Shown piece by piece: positions 49,740 through 61,900 of a stretch of DNA of 64,000 nucleotides; within the stretch, counting starts at the first letter, position 1, and each line of letters begins with the position of its first letter. Position numbers and translations under genes: made by a program. This stretch comes from Zygaena filipendulae (lineage: Eukaryota; Arthropoda; Insecta; Lepidoptera; Zygaenidae): the NCBI GenBank assembly GCA_907165275.2, contig OU015669.1:4052501-4116500 (forward strand), given 5' to 3'. Under the pieces are notes generated by a model that had not been told where the DNA came from, made no database searches, and worked only from the letters and a program-made list of their open reading frames with translations.

Positions 49740-51466
49740 TTTTACTAGCCTGAGCCACCTAGTTACTTAAACCTATTCATTTATACTTGTATAAGTAGAT
49801 TTACTATTAGTGTACATATTTTGTCAATTGTTTATTTTCTAATACTGAGAGTTCGTTTAACGCTTCCTATGCTTGGTTTCCACGATACAAGCTTACTATT
49901 TATTAGCAAGCTTGTTGTGAGATCAAGTAGATCTATGATGATAAAATGTTATTGTTAAACATATCGTACGCACAGAATCAAATGTAAAAGCGACATTTTT
50001 CTCGCATAATTTAAAATTTATTTGAAATAATATCTAAGTATGGATCCAATTTTACTAAGTAGTGTTTTGTGTCCGATACGCAATCTGGCTAATTTGTTAA
50101 AGTTACTATTGAATCTATTAATACGCCATATTGTATAAGTATTTTTTTATATAATTATATGTATCGTTTAATCTAAGCTCATGTTACGTGCGGTTTTAAA
50201 TTATTATATTTCTTCAACTTAGAACTTCAATTTTCAAAAATGAAATTAGAGTATCAGAAAAGATGACATGACGTATCAGATAACTTCCTAGTAGGTAAAT
50301 TAGAAATTACGCGTTAGGGTATACGTTATATGGGTAGGCTTTTCTTTTTTTTTTCCAGTGTACTGTGATAGCTTTGTGAATATGGTATGTACCTAATAAG
50401 ACGTCATATTTGTTGGCTCTATACACCTTATTGCTTGTAGGCTGTAGCTAATTTGCTTCACATTCACGAGTCTATGAATTACTAATTAGCCAGTAGGCAA
50501 TAATTACAAAACCGTGAATTACCTAATTAAGCCATATGCTGCGTTTCATTTGTCACGTACCTATTCGAACGATCAGTTACTTAGATGGAAAAACAAGAAG
50601 CAAAAGTGTGACGTGTCGTGTTTATAGTCGTAAGCATTCAGCTTGTGCGCGCGAAACCTATTTATTATATAAAGAAGGAAGAATATGCAAAGTTTTTTGA
50701 AACTAATTCTGCACCATTCACTTGATATCAAGAATTAGTCAATGTTAAGAAGTCTTTTTAGAATTATCTTAAGAAATAATGTAAGCCAATCTATTAAATT
50801 CTATCACTAAAAAGGAGTTGTGCTGTAAAATGTTTGATCAAAACAATTTTATAATAGATTCTAAAATAATTTATTCAAAGGACATGAATACAACAATTGA
50901 GTGGCGTAACAAGAAGTTTCATAACATTTTCGTTTAGACTCGATAAGTAAATAACACATAAACAACGTAACATCACATCCACAACAACTAGAGATCGAGT
51001 GGGAGCGGGACAACCGTCCGAATCACTACAGACACATCTGCAAAACAAACCGTTTAATAACGAGTAAGATAAGAATAAATTCGAAATTTTTATATTCAAA
51101 GTTCAATTTGATATTTTAAAACATCAATTTAGCATTAAAATTGTATTTAAAGCGTCAACTTTAAAACAGCCAACAAGACTTATGAAACCTCGAAACATTT
51201 ACTATCCACATCATAACGTACTTAAATTGACTTTTTATTCTACTTATTTTATTAATCTACACTGTAAGTTGGGAGAAGTTCGGACAAAGGGTTAGTCATA
51301 TAAAGTACCCAACTATTATGCGTTCTGTGAATAATTATTTAGGTAAAATATTGTTTAAAAAATTTAACATTATTTTTAAACGAGATTAAGAATTAAAAAA
51401 AATTGTTACGTCACTAATAATATTATTAATATTATTATTATTATTAATATTATTATTATAAGTGAT
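49740..51466. other. Intergenic AT-rich sequence
   Basis: Nothing recognised except the TAATAATATTATTAATATTA palindromic microsatellite at about 51418-51460. Confidence 0.4.
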
Positions 51467-52070
51467 ATAGCGTCGGTCCGCGTGCGAATCCGCGTAAGAG
51501 CAATTTGTAAATACCGCGTAACATTAAAACGCGCAACGTTCAAATAAGTGACTTTGTATAAAATCTAAGAAAACTTTGGGTAAATTTACGATATTTTTCA
51601 ATAAAGAAAGTTGTAAAGCACAATTATGTTCAGTCGGTAATAAGAATGGGCATGTTGACTAATTTTTATTTTTTAGTCCGTCTTGTAGATTATTAAAAAA
51701 TATTGGACACGTATTTTTTCTTTTTTTGCGTAATCAAAAAATAACGGCGATATATTGAGTTGAAATTTCGCGTGACGTCACTATTCTGACAGTTTGTATA
51801 ACGGTTTTGCGGTTAGTGACGTCACGACCTCCTCACCCTAAACTTTAATGCGCTTTATCTCTGTATATTTTAATTTATTTAAAAAAGCAAAAAATACGTG
51901 TCTATTGTTTTTTTTATTTTCTAACTGACGGACTAATTAGAATTTTGATTTTCAATAGTAGTCAACATCCCTATTGAAATCGCCGAGATATTAAGTTTTT
52001 TCTTCCTCCTGTCAAAAAGCAAATACGCGGTATTTACAAGTTACGCGGATTCGCATCCGCAGCGACGATA
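51467..52070. repeat. TIR element with nested insertion(s)
   Basis: Inverted ends of about 50 bp: ATAGCGTCGGTCCGCGTGCG...TTTGTAAATACCGCGTA / TACGCGGTATTTACAAG...CGCATCCGCAGCGACGAT. Inside, GGGCATGTTGACT / AGTCAACATCCC flanks the family D MITE at 51674-51935, giving an element inside an element. Confidence 0.65.
51674..51935. repeat. MITE family D, inverted copy, nested
   Basis: TAGTCCGTCTTGTAGATTAT...TTAAACTTTAATGCGC-like centre...CTAACTGACGGACTA. The closest match is the copy at 42979-43237. Confidence 0.75.
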
Positions 52071-52599
52071 GGGTTAATAGAATCAATAAATATAAATAAG
52101 CGAGTTCATAGAACGCATGACGGAGAGTGGCAGCCTGTGGCCGGACTCACCCCAGCTTACTATAATTATATCAATACAATTCAGCAGTTCTCAATTGGAA
52201 CGTCATAGGCACATTTTATGATCTAAGAACGTATGTGGTACGTAATAAATGTATGTAAACAAAGCACTGATCGGTTTTTAAATTATAATTTTTAAATTAT
52301 AACAAGATTTTTATTTCGCACTGACCCAATGCGATGTTTCGCGAGTGATTGTTTCAATGTTATTTTTTATACAATCCAAAAAAGAAACGCTAATTTACCT
52401 GCACTTCTTTCACTCTATACAAAAAGAAAATGTGAATTTACTAGCCCTTCAAATCTAGTTTATTACATTATATACTAGTTATACATTTGAGCTCTAATAT
52501 GATAAATAGTTAGCTCTCTTTGGTTATCCTTTTTAATAAACTAGGTAGGTAAGTACATACTGCTAACATATTTAATTATTTATGTACATAATAGGGTAT

Positions 52600-53222
52600 T
52601 TGCATGAATTTTTTTTTCAGTCTATTTTAAAGATATATGACCTACTTAAACAAAGCAAGAAAAACAAAAAAAAAAAAATATATATGCATAAATTAATTAA
52701 ATAGAGCGTTTCAAAGTTCCTACTTTAGACCTTACCGCCGAAACGCGGAATGACGTCGCTAGTTCAAAATTACGCCTTATTAATCTGTGATAGAAATGTC
52801 ACTCGTATTGACAGGGTCATGTGACACTGACAGACAGATAACTTCAATATCCAAAAGCGAAATTGTACTGTGTCGATTTACTTCCAAAAGTTCCAGTGAA
52901 GTATCGAAATGCATTACCGATGCATTTTAAAGGAAAAACTTCCTGAAAATGGAAAATATGCGTTGCCTGTATGCACTTAGTTTCTTTTGCTTTCTCTGAA
53001 AGAGGTAAATGTTTCCTAAAAAAATAAAAGTGACGTCATGTGTCAAGCTTGGCTCTGATTGGTGTTTCGTTGCAACGTTCCGTTTCACAAAATTAAAAGT
53101 TGAATATTTTGGAAACTATTGAATTTTTTTTAGTAAATCTTTCACGATAACGCTTTTCTAAGGCTCTATTTTTGAAATATGGACACAATTTCTTAATGTA
53201 AATTTCATGCAAGTACCCTATT
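52600..53222. repeat. ~623-bp TIR element family E, copy 2
   Basis: AATAGGGTATTTGCATGAA...TTCATGCAAGTACCCTATT. Same orientation as 37374-38000 with scattered substitutions and small deletions. Confidence 0.8.
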
Positions 53223-53775
53223 ATGTATTACATAATTATGTACATAAATATATATTATTAGTACGGTATTATTATTTTTATTAGATCGATATATTTACTT
53301 AATAGATAGTATAATGTAGTAACATAATATTTACTTTGTTTTTTCTAATTTAAAGGTTTATTTTTGTTTTTTTTTTTTCAATATTTTATTGTGGACCTTA
53401 ACACGTAAGCGTTCACTTTATGGAGGGGTTAAAATTATTGTTAGCAGTCTATAGATGATTCAGTTTTGATATTTCATATTATTGTTGTTTTAATAACAAA
53501 TTAATAAATAGAACTAAAAATTAAAAACTTAAACTAAAAATAATCTTATTTGAATTTATAACACGCAAGATTCATAATGTAACGGAATGATCACATTATC
53601 ACAATATCACAAAATTATGTCACCTAAAATAAAAAAAAACATTTTCAGGAACTAAACCGTATTATATCGATCAATATTAGATTTTTCAGTTACTACTTAC
53701 TAATCATATTTATTAAGTATTCACTTATCTAGTGTTTCGTACGGATATTTAGTTTTTTCTTATGCATAATTAGAA
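53223..53775. other. Intergenic AT-rich sequence
   Basis: Nothing recognised; several A and T homopolymers. Confidence 0.4.
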
Positions 53776-53779
53776 AATA

Positions 53780-53815
<36 letters not shown>

Positions 53816-56800
53816 TCATTTATTCATCTCCACAAATTAAGTACATGAAAAGTGTTTTAATTAAGAAAAGTAGGAGATCTGGAGCCTAATCTAGGATAAC
53901 CTGTATTATAGGTCTCCAGGTTCCGAACTTAAAAACTATTATTAGTAGGTACAAAATATAAAATAAAAATAAACCGGGATAGAGACTTACAGTTCTAAGT
54001 ATGAGCGTGTGCATGGGTGAATTGTGAGAGTGATAGTGTAAGTGTGTGTGATAGGGCATGCGTGTGTCCGGTGTGTGCATGTGTGTCAGTGTGAGCATGT
54101 GTTTCTGTGTGTGCATCGAATGCCTTACTACCTATTTGTTTGTGAGAGTTACTAAAATAATACAAGTCTACCCACTCAATCATATTACCTAATTACAATC
54201 ATGAAAGAAGTCCAATGACCACTTTTGCTTTTCTTATTATCCAACAATAATTAACATAACCTCAGTGTCATCATAGTTAAGTTTATTGAGAAAATCTGTA
54301 AGTTTGTGCTTGCATTCGTATTTGCTTAGTGAATAAAAGTTCAGTTTCTTATTTAGAGTATTATATAATTTTGGACCCATGAAGCTAAAGAACCTTTGAG
54401 CAAAACTGGTTCGTACTGCTTTTGTGTGGAAGATATTTTTATGCCTATTAAGTGAAAGTGAGGGATCGAAGCATGACTGCGAATGCTGTTTCAAGACGGT
54501 GGACATGATGAATAGTTGTCTAACAGTGAGTACTTTCCAAACCCGGTAGAGGTCGGCTGTGGGAAATCTAAAAGGCAGAAATAAGCTGACTTTCAACAGT
54601 GCTCTTTGAGATCGCTCGATCCTTAACATATGAGTTTTGGGAGATCCACCCCAAGATGAAATACAATAAAGAATGAGGGATTGACAGAGAGAAAAATAAA
54701 TTGTTTTTAGTGTTTTCGAATCAGTAACATAACGTAAGGTTTTAAAAATGTAAATTAACTTTCTTATTCTAGTAGCAAGTAGGTTTATATGGGGTTGAAA
54801 ATTAAGTTTATCATCTATTAATACACCTAGGTATTTATATTGATTAGTAAATTTCAAGGGCGGACAGTCACATCTATCTGCTGCACAGAAGCATGTGTGG
54901 GCAATAATATTTTGGGGAATTTGAGGAATCGGAGACAGTGAGAAGCACATATAATTCGATTTCGCAGCATTGAGAGTAAGTTTATTACATTGCAACCATT
55001 GACCAATACAATTTAAGCCATTTTGCGCGTGTTGGCGAACTAAGTCCCAAGTATTGGCAGAGAACAAAAGAGCCGTATCGTCAGCATAAGCTAAAAGACG
55101 ACCGTTTTGCAATTTTGTTTCGCACAGGGAATTAATATAAATTAGAAATAAAGTCGGTCCGAGGATACTGCCTTGAGGAACTCCATAGGAAACATTGAGC
55201 TCTTTACTGACCATATTATCAATTTTTACACACTGTCTTCGCTCTGACAGATAACTTCGAAAAAGTTCATATTGTTTTCCTCTTATACCCATGGCTTCAA
55301 TTTTATTTAACAGCAAGGGAATTGAAACCGTATCAAAGGCTTTGGTGAGATCCAAAAATACAGCTATTACTTTATTTTTAGCATCCAAGTTTTCGACTAT
55401 ATAGTTAGTCAATGTATGAACAGCATCAGATGTGGATCTGTTCCCTCGGAAACCATATTGGAAGTCAGAGAGTAATTTAGAGCCTTCCAAGTAGCTTATC
55501 AGTCTTCTGTTAATTAGGCGCTCTAAGATTTTGGATAGAGCTGGTAGAACAGAAATAGGCCGATAGTTATTTATAATGGTTTTATCGCCCGATTTATGAA
55601 TGGGATGAATTACTGATATTTTGAGAGATAGGGGGAAGACTCCCGTTGAAATCGTCAGGTTACAGATGTGGGTTATAGGAGGCACTAATAAACCTTTGAA
55701 TTGGATTAACAGATTAGACGAGATATTGTCCCAGCCTACTGCAGAATCACGCTTAAGTGTACAAATAATTTGTTCAATTTCTTCACAATCCGTAGGCAGT
55801 AGAACCAATGACTGAGTCTGGAATGAGTGTTGAAGAGGTAAAATAGGATCAGTTGGGGAGTAGGGAATTTTATCAGAAATTTGTTTACCAATGTTAGCAA
55901 AAAAGTAATTAATTTTATCAACAGATTGTGTCTGGGAAACCAAGTCAGTGGCCGAACTCTTAGCTTTTTGTCTATTTGTGAGGTCATTTATGACTTTCCA
56001 TAACTGTTTGTTATTAGTGCCAGCCTTTCGAATTTCATTTCTTTCATAATTTTGTTTTATCTTTCTTAGAATACCGTTGCAAAAGTTACGATATCTAGTG
56101 TAAGAAGTTTTAAGGATAGCATTATCAGGTGATAATTTACACTTCCTGTGCAGATTGTCCCTATTTCTTATACAACGCAGGAGCCCCGGAGTAATCCATG
56201 GTTTAATAATATTTTTTCTCCTTGAAGTGGTGTAAGTTTTTGTATTCGTTTTTAAAGCATCCATTAATAAATTTATCAAAAACATAGCTGCAATATTAGC
56301 ATCGTTCATTTCAAAAATTGGACTAAAATCTAGGTTATTCATACTCACAGCTAGACCATTTTGGTCAGTCTTTGAGTAGGAGAGTGCTTTAGGTTTTTTC
56401 ACGATACCATAATTAATGTTCATAAGGACAGTGTAGTGATCAGTAAGAGTAGACTCGGCTATCAAAACCTTTGGTTTTGATTTGGATTTGATTATAAAGT
56501 GATCCAGACACGTTTTGCCATGCGTTGGGAGAATATGAGCTGGAAGAAGGCCATGGAATGCTAAAAGATCCAAGTACTGAGACGAGTTGCCGTCACGGTT
56601 ATTATAACAAATATCAATATTTATATCACCACAAATTATAATATTTTGAAAGTGCGCTGATGAAGTCAATAATTGGTCTAGTGACTGAAAGAAATTAGAG
56701 AGGTTAACATGAGATGGAGGACGATATAACGAAATAATAATGGTGTTTTCATTTATTTTAACTGTCAAGCAGTTGGCATCTTGAAAATTGGGTTCTTCGA

Positions 56801-56830
56801 CGAATAACACACTAGGTTTATATGAGTGAA
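53776..56830 (-). mobile_element. 5'-truncated CR1/L2-like non-LTR retrotransposon
   Basis: In its own orientation: a coding segment 56810-54237, a 3' UTR of about 0.4 kb with a CA/TG-rich stretch (about 53995-54120), and an ATT-type microsatellite tail (53782-53815). Upstream of 56830 an in-frame stop (TGA) interrupts, and no 5' UTR or ORF1 is seen, as expected after incomplete reverse transcription. No target-site duplication found. Confidence 0.8.
54237..56810 (-). CDS. CR1/L2-like ORF2, N-terminally truncated: endonuclease and reverse transcriptase
   Basis: 857 codons open to the stop. It enters the endonuclease late: IICGDINIDICYNN (about residue 60) and STLTDHYTVLMNI (about 125) are present, but the N-terminal catalytic part is missing. 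The reverse transcriptase is complete: INNYRPISVLPALSKILE, QYGFRGNRSTSDAV, VFLDLTKAFDTV, YGVPQGSILGPTLFLIYIN and catalytic YADDTALLF. No RNase H follows, separating it from the LOA-like element at 15.9 kb. The first codon is not a genuine start; the frame runs in from a truncated or broken upstream part. Clade is inferred from the RT style. Confidence 0.8.
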   Translation of the reverse strand: MLFVEEPNFQDANCLTVKINENTIIISLYRPPSHVNLSNFFQSLDQLLTSSAHFQNIIICGDINIDICYNNRDGNSSQYLDLLAFHGLLPAHILPTHGKTCLDHFIIKSKSKPKVLIAESTLTDHYTVLMNINYGIVKKPKALSYSKTDQNGLAVSMNNLDFSPIFEMNDANIAAMFLINLLMDALKTNTKTYTTSRRKNIIKPWITPGLLRCIRNRDNLHRKCKLSPDNAILKTSYTRYRNFCNGILRKIKQNYERNEIRKAGTNNKQLWKVINDLTNRQKAKSSATDLVSQTQSVDKINYFFANIGKQISDKIPYSPTDPILPLQHSFQTQSLVLLPTDCEEIEQIICTLKRDSAVGWDNISSNLLIQFKGLLVPPITHICNLTISTGVFPLSLKISVIHPIHKSGDKTIINNYRPISVLPALSKILERLINRRLISYLEGSKLLSDFQYGFRGNRSTSDAVHTLTNYIVENLDAKNKVIAVFLDLTKAFDTVSIPLLLNKIEAMGIRGKQYELFRSYLSERRQCVKIDNMVSKELNVSYGVPQGSILGPTLFLIYINSLCETKLQNGRLLAYADDTALLFSANTWDLVRQHAQNGLNCIGQWLQCNKLTLNAAKSNYMCFSLSPIPQIPQNIIAHTCFCAADRCDCPPLKFTNQYKYLGVLIDDKLNFQPHINLLATRIRKLIYIFKTLRYVTDSKTLKTIYFSLCQSLILYCISSWGGSPKTHMLRIERSQRALLKVSLFLPFRFPTADLYRVWKVLTVRQLFIMSTVLKQHSQSCFDPSLSLNRHKNIFHTKAVRTSFAQRFFSFMGPKLYNTLNKKLNFYSLSKYECKHKLTDFLNKLNYDDTEVMLIIVG

Positions 56831-57241
56831 CGTTTCACTTTGTTCAGATTCAAATCCACGCGTAGTTTACAGAATTCTTTGCTACTACATTGCTCATCAA
56901 TTTTATTTAGCGTTTTTCACCATGTGCCCAAAGCACTTCAAGTAAGTCTCTATACATATAAAAAAAACTTTAAAACAAGCTTTTTCAAATGCTCTAAAAA
57001 GAAAAAAAATATGCATTGTCATCCAAACTAAACGTGTATACAAAATTTCAGCTCAATCGGTTGAAGATATCTGCTTCAAAATTAACTTGCAAGATTCCAC
57101 CCGTACAAACATAGTTACATACACACATTGCAAGTTAAATAAAAGCTTTTAAAAATACATTTAGATAGGACATTTTGTTATCTAGGGCGTTTGGAATTGC
57201 GTTACAGCTAGGCACGCACTTTGTGGGACAAGGAATATAGT
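56831..57241. other. Non-coding gap
   Basis: May include a frame-broken remnant of the retrotransposon's upstream coding sequence (56830-56940); 'CAAAATTTCAGCTCAATCGG' near 57041 is text common in lepidopteran repeats. Confidence 0.35.
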
Positions 57242-58022
57242 TGGTCATAGTGCATCTGGGTCCACAGAAAGAGTCTGGTCATAGTGCATCTGGGTCCACA
57301 GAAAGAGTCTGGTCATAGTGCATCAGGGTCCACAAAAAGAGTCTGGTCATAGTGCATCAGGGTCCACAGAAAGAGTCTGGTCATAGTGCATCAGGGTCCA
57401 CAAAAAGAGTCTGGTCATAGTGCATCAGGGTCCACAGAAAGAGTCTGGTCATAGTGCATCAGGGTCCACAGAAAGAGTCTGGTCATAGTGCATCAGGGTC
57501 CACAGAAAGAGTCTGGTCATAGTGCATCAGGGTCCACAGAAAGAGTCTGGTCATAGTGCATCAGGGTCCACAAAAAGAGTCTGGTCATAGTGCATCAGGG
57601 TCCACAGAAAGAGTCTGGTCATAGTGCATCAGGGTCCACAAAAAGAGTCTGGTCATAGTGCATCAGGGTCCACAGAAAGAGTCTGGTCATAGTGCATCAG
57701 GGTCCACAGAAAGAGTCTGGTCATAGTGCATCAGGGTCCACAAAAAGAGTCTGGTCATAGTGCATCAGGGTCCACAGAAAGAGTCTGGTCATAGTGCATC
57801 AGGGTCCACAAAAAGAGTCTGGTCATAGTGCATCAGGGTCCACAGAAAGAGTCTGGTCATAGTGCATCAGGGTCCACAGAAAGAGTCTGGTCATAGTGCA
57901 TCAGGGTCCACAGAAAGAGTCTGGTCATAGTGCATCAGGGTCCACAAAAAGAGTCTGGTCATAGTGCATCAGGGTCCACAGAAAGAGTCTGGTCATAGTG
58001 CATCAGGGTCCACAGAAAGAGT
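57242..58022. repeat. 34-bp minisatellite, 23 units
   Basis: The unit GGTCATAGTGCATCAGGGTC CACA(G/A)AAAGAGTCT is repeated 23 times without indels. The only variants are GAAA (A) versus AAAA (B), and TCTGGG in the first two units. The order is A A B A B A A A A B A B A A B A B A A A B A A. Ends GAAAGAGT|GGATTC. Confidence 0.97.
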
Positions 58023-58323
58023 GGATTCGAAATCGCGGCCTATGAATAAGAACGAAACTTCTACCAACAAACTATAAGTTATAGTAAGTTTATCGCCCAA
58101 TGTGTATTCGAGCTTTTTGTTAGACATATTGAGCTCTTTGACACTCATCTTAATATAGACGGTATTTTGAAACGGTACAGATAAAGAGAAGTATTTTAAC
58201 AATAGATAATACATTGATACTAGAGCACTGGCAGTGACGCGGTCTCAACACTTACATGTAATGCTTATATTACGATATACCTCTAGGCTGCCCACGTTAA
58301 GATGAAATTTCAAATTATTGATT

Positions 58324-58468
58324 ACAGATGGGCAATCAACCCGGTGCTTGGGATTAAACTCGATAAAAGCCTGCCGTTTTCGGGTTTAAACCCGATAAAA
58401 GACCGCAAAAGGCTGGATTTTATCGGGTTTAAATTTTAAATCCACGTACCGGATTTATTGCCCATCTA
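58324..58468. repeat. TIR element with GATGGGCAAT ends
   Basis: AGATGGGCAATCAACCCGGT... / ACCGGATTTATTGCCCATCT. The interior alternates GGGTTTAAACCCGATAAAAG and ATCGGGTTTAAA. A fragment with the same CCCGATAAAAG text is at 61770-61835. Confidence 0.7.
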
Positions 58469-58490
58469 TAATATTGATTAATTATTATTA

Positions 58491-58500
58491 TTTATTTATT
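58491..58500 (-). terminator. Candidate poly(A) signal of HLCS
   Basis: Overlapping AATAAATAAA on the minus strand about 495 nt after the HLCS stop. AT-rich context makes chance occurrence easy. Confidence 0.3.
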
Positions 58501-58951
58501 TTAAGACAAACAAAAAGATTTATTTCAAAGAACAAAAAAGATTTGGTCGCCGTTAAAACGACCGAACTTTTTTTTTCATTATTCATTAAACATAATAATT
58601 GTTAAATTTCACAGCGAATAAACACGGCCTACTGAATTGACTACAAGCGTATCCAAAAATAAATAAATTACATAAAATATTCGCATATTATTTGAGCTAA
58701 TAATTTTAAAAACAAGATGGTATAAAATTAGTTAACGAATTAATAATAAACAAGATGGTATAAAATTAATTAACAAAATAATAATAATATATTTTTTTAC
58801 CTGTATCCGCCAGTAAGATTTTATGAATAAATGATCTAATTATAGTGTTGATTAAATAAATCCACTGTTTTCATTCGAGTCCCGGACGTCTGGAATAGGC
58901 GCTTAGATTGTAGGCTAGCCTTGATTGTGTAGTGGGCGGCGGGTGGCGGGT

Positions 58952-58990
<39 letters not shown>

Positions 58991-58993
58991 CTG

Positions 58994-61900
58994 CTACAGC
59001 TTGGGCGCGAGCAGGCCGGCGAGCATGTCGAAGGTGTTCCCGTCGGGCGCGACGCGCCGCTCGCCGGCGGCGGTGCGCACGCGCAGCCAGCCCGCGCGGT
59101 CCACGCCCGCTACCCGCCCGCGCACCGCCTCCTCGCCCGCCGCGAGCTGCAGCCACACCTCCTCCTCGCTGCGTACACACGTCAACCCCAGTTAATTACG
59201 GAGTTCCCGCGGGAGTACCGGGAGAAAATGTACCCCATGTCCTTTTTTAAACAGCCTTTGTGTACCACGCAGTGCCTACATGTCTGTGGTAACCACGGCT
59301 CTATACGTTTGTTGATTGCAGATTTTTACCTGCTTTGTGATCCTAATAAACAAATAAATATATAAAAAGATTTTTTATTCGGATCGTACCTATATAGTAG
59401 AAAACAGCACCGTTGGTGTAGTACTAACTGCCCCCTTATCCAAGTTGACAATTTTACTATCACCACAGATAATATAATACTAGTTTGGGACCACTGAGCA
59501 TTATTATTATGCTTTTGAACCACAATTGCTATACCAATGGTATCGTTTTAGCACAGTGTTAGAAGACAGTTGTCAGTAGGTACATAGACTACTCACTCGT
59601 GCAACCAATATTGGTAGTACATTTCCCTGAAGTCGTCGACGCCCTCGTCGCTGGCGATGCCCTCCAGCAGGCGCTCCAGCTGCGAGCAGTAGCGCGCGAG
59701 AAAGCACTCTATCGATATCGGCGCTAGTGCGGTGCCGTGGCTGGCGTTGTGCTCGCGTATGATGTCGTCCACGCACGTCGTCGGCGCCGCGTTGCTGATG
59801 TTCACGCCCGTGCCTGTCGATGGATTTCACTGACACAATAGTGGCTTGATATGTCATGCTCACTTAAAGCTCCCGCTGGCGGTGGCGTGGGAGTCGGGTC
59901 GCTCGGTTCTCTCTAATATGGTTGAGCGGGGCGGGGCTTACGAGCGCGTCATACTCGTGAACGGGTGCTGTCAGTTTGTACTGGTCATATCTTGTCTACT
60001 ATTATAGATAATCCTAGTTCAATTTCTAACGTATCTGTAGTCGGTACCGTCGTATAATCTTTTGCTGGTTACGGCTTATTGTTCTCACATAATTAATTTG
60101 CAAATGGAGTTATCACTAATGTTATATTGTAACTTTAAACTGACAGCGTGCTACCGTTCTTCTCTTCAGCCATAGCACTAGAAAGCTGTGAACGGTGGAT
60201 ATTTTATGGGTGCTGTCATAATAAATGTAACTATATTGACGTCAAAAAGAGCCACATTATGGGCCAAATTTGAATAAATTATTTGACTTTGTTATACAGT
60301 AGGGACGACGTTCCGGAGGTAATTTATCGAAATCGGAGTTTTAAACTTTTTTTGTCAAAGTCGACGTCAAAGATGGTGGCAACTGGCAGAAGAGACATGT
60401 TTCTATTTTGATCCGTAACTCATCAGTATTGCTTATAATAATGAAAGAGTAATCGACGGCAGAAAAGAGGTGGGGAAGGGAGTTAGCCGCGCGATTTATA
60501 AACCTTCGAATTAAGTTTCCGAACCGGAGGTTTACCGACCAGTCACATTTTCCACTAAACGCTTGCAGATGACTACGGAGTTACTATCATTTTTCCGTTT
60601 GTAAATGTATCTATATTTACACTCCCATACAAATTTCCTAACAAAAAATTTCGTCGATAGATAAAAAGGAAAATAAAACGTTTCAAATAAAACTGTCAAA
60701 TTTTTACCTGTAAACCCGAAAACCTGTAAATTTCTATTTTACAGGTTTTTTTATGAAGATATTTTTGCGTCTTTGGTGATTCTCATGGTTCTCAATTTCT
60801 CATACTAAACTCAGCTGTTTTCCCTTCTGTGTGCTCTGCGGTTCGCATGCTTACCGATGTTGAGGATGACGTCGTCGCCTTCACAGCTGGCGGTCACGAT
60901 GGTGCCGCCGATCTTAGCTTCGCGGCCGTAGTATATGTCGTTGGGCCACTTTATTCTGAACAATGCAATAATGAACTCGTTACTGACCTAATTCGTTTTT
61001 TTTTTTCTTTGAAGCAATTCAATAATATCGAAAAACTGGTTCTCACATTTCCTTTTCATTAATAGATAATTTACTCAATCCAGTAGTATCTACATACATA
61101 TTATATTTCTCCAAAATGGCTTAATAATATTGTTTGTTATAAGGGAAGACACTGATGTCTATAATACAGGCTAGACCTAGTTTAGGCATCAGAGGTATCT
61201 ATATGTAGCATTTGCCATGAACTTGTTGAAATGTAAATCAAAACTGTTCTTGACGTATGTTTTTTGGTACCAATAAACTTATTATTATTATTATTATCTT
61301 TCCCAACTTCTTTTTTCTTTCTCAACATCCCAAAAATACTAATAGATATGTGTTACAGTTAGTTACTCAACAAGAGACTATGAGCACTAGGTACTAGGGC
61401 TACTTCTCCAGCGGAAAGTTATCACAGTTGCCATTTCATACCTCATACCCCGCGAAAATGACGTTGGTAAATTCCGAGGAAAATTTGTCACTGACAGCTG
61501 ACAGTTACTATCAGCTCGCTGTCAAGCTTACGACACGCACACGCGCACAACACGTGTACACGTGTACAAGCCGGTTGTTTTCCCTTGTGGGAAAGTACTC
61601 GAATCAGTTTTAATTTGCATGGTGTCACCGGGCTGGTCAAACTACCTGATGTCTAGATGCTGGTAGCCGGGCAGGTCACGCACGGCCCGCACCGCCGCCA
61701 GCGCCGCCGCGTGCTGCACCAGCGGCAGCGAGGGCGACATCTTGCACCACACCTGCGAGTATACATGGACAACCCGATAAAAGCTAGCCTTTTACGGTCT
61801 TTTATAGTTGAAACCCGAAAACGGCAGGTTCTCCGCTATAAAAGTCCCGTATGTCCTTTTTTATAGCCCTGACAACTAGTAAGAAAAATTTTATTATGAT

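Noticed and set aside
57242..58022. CRISPR-like array
   Set aside because: Units are contiguous 34-bp repeats without spacers in a eukaryotic genome; it is a minisatellite.
57993..58214. 73-codon minus-strand frame ending in the minisatellite
   Set aside because: No domain, starts in AT-rich unique DNA and runs into the repeat; no splice or homology support.
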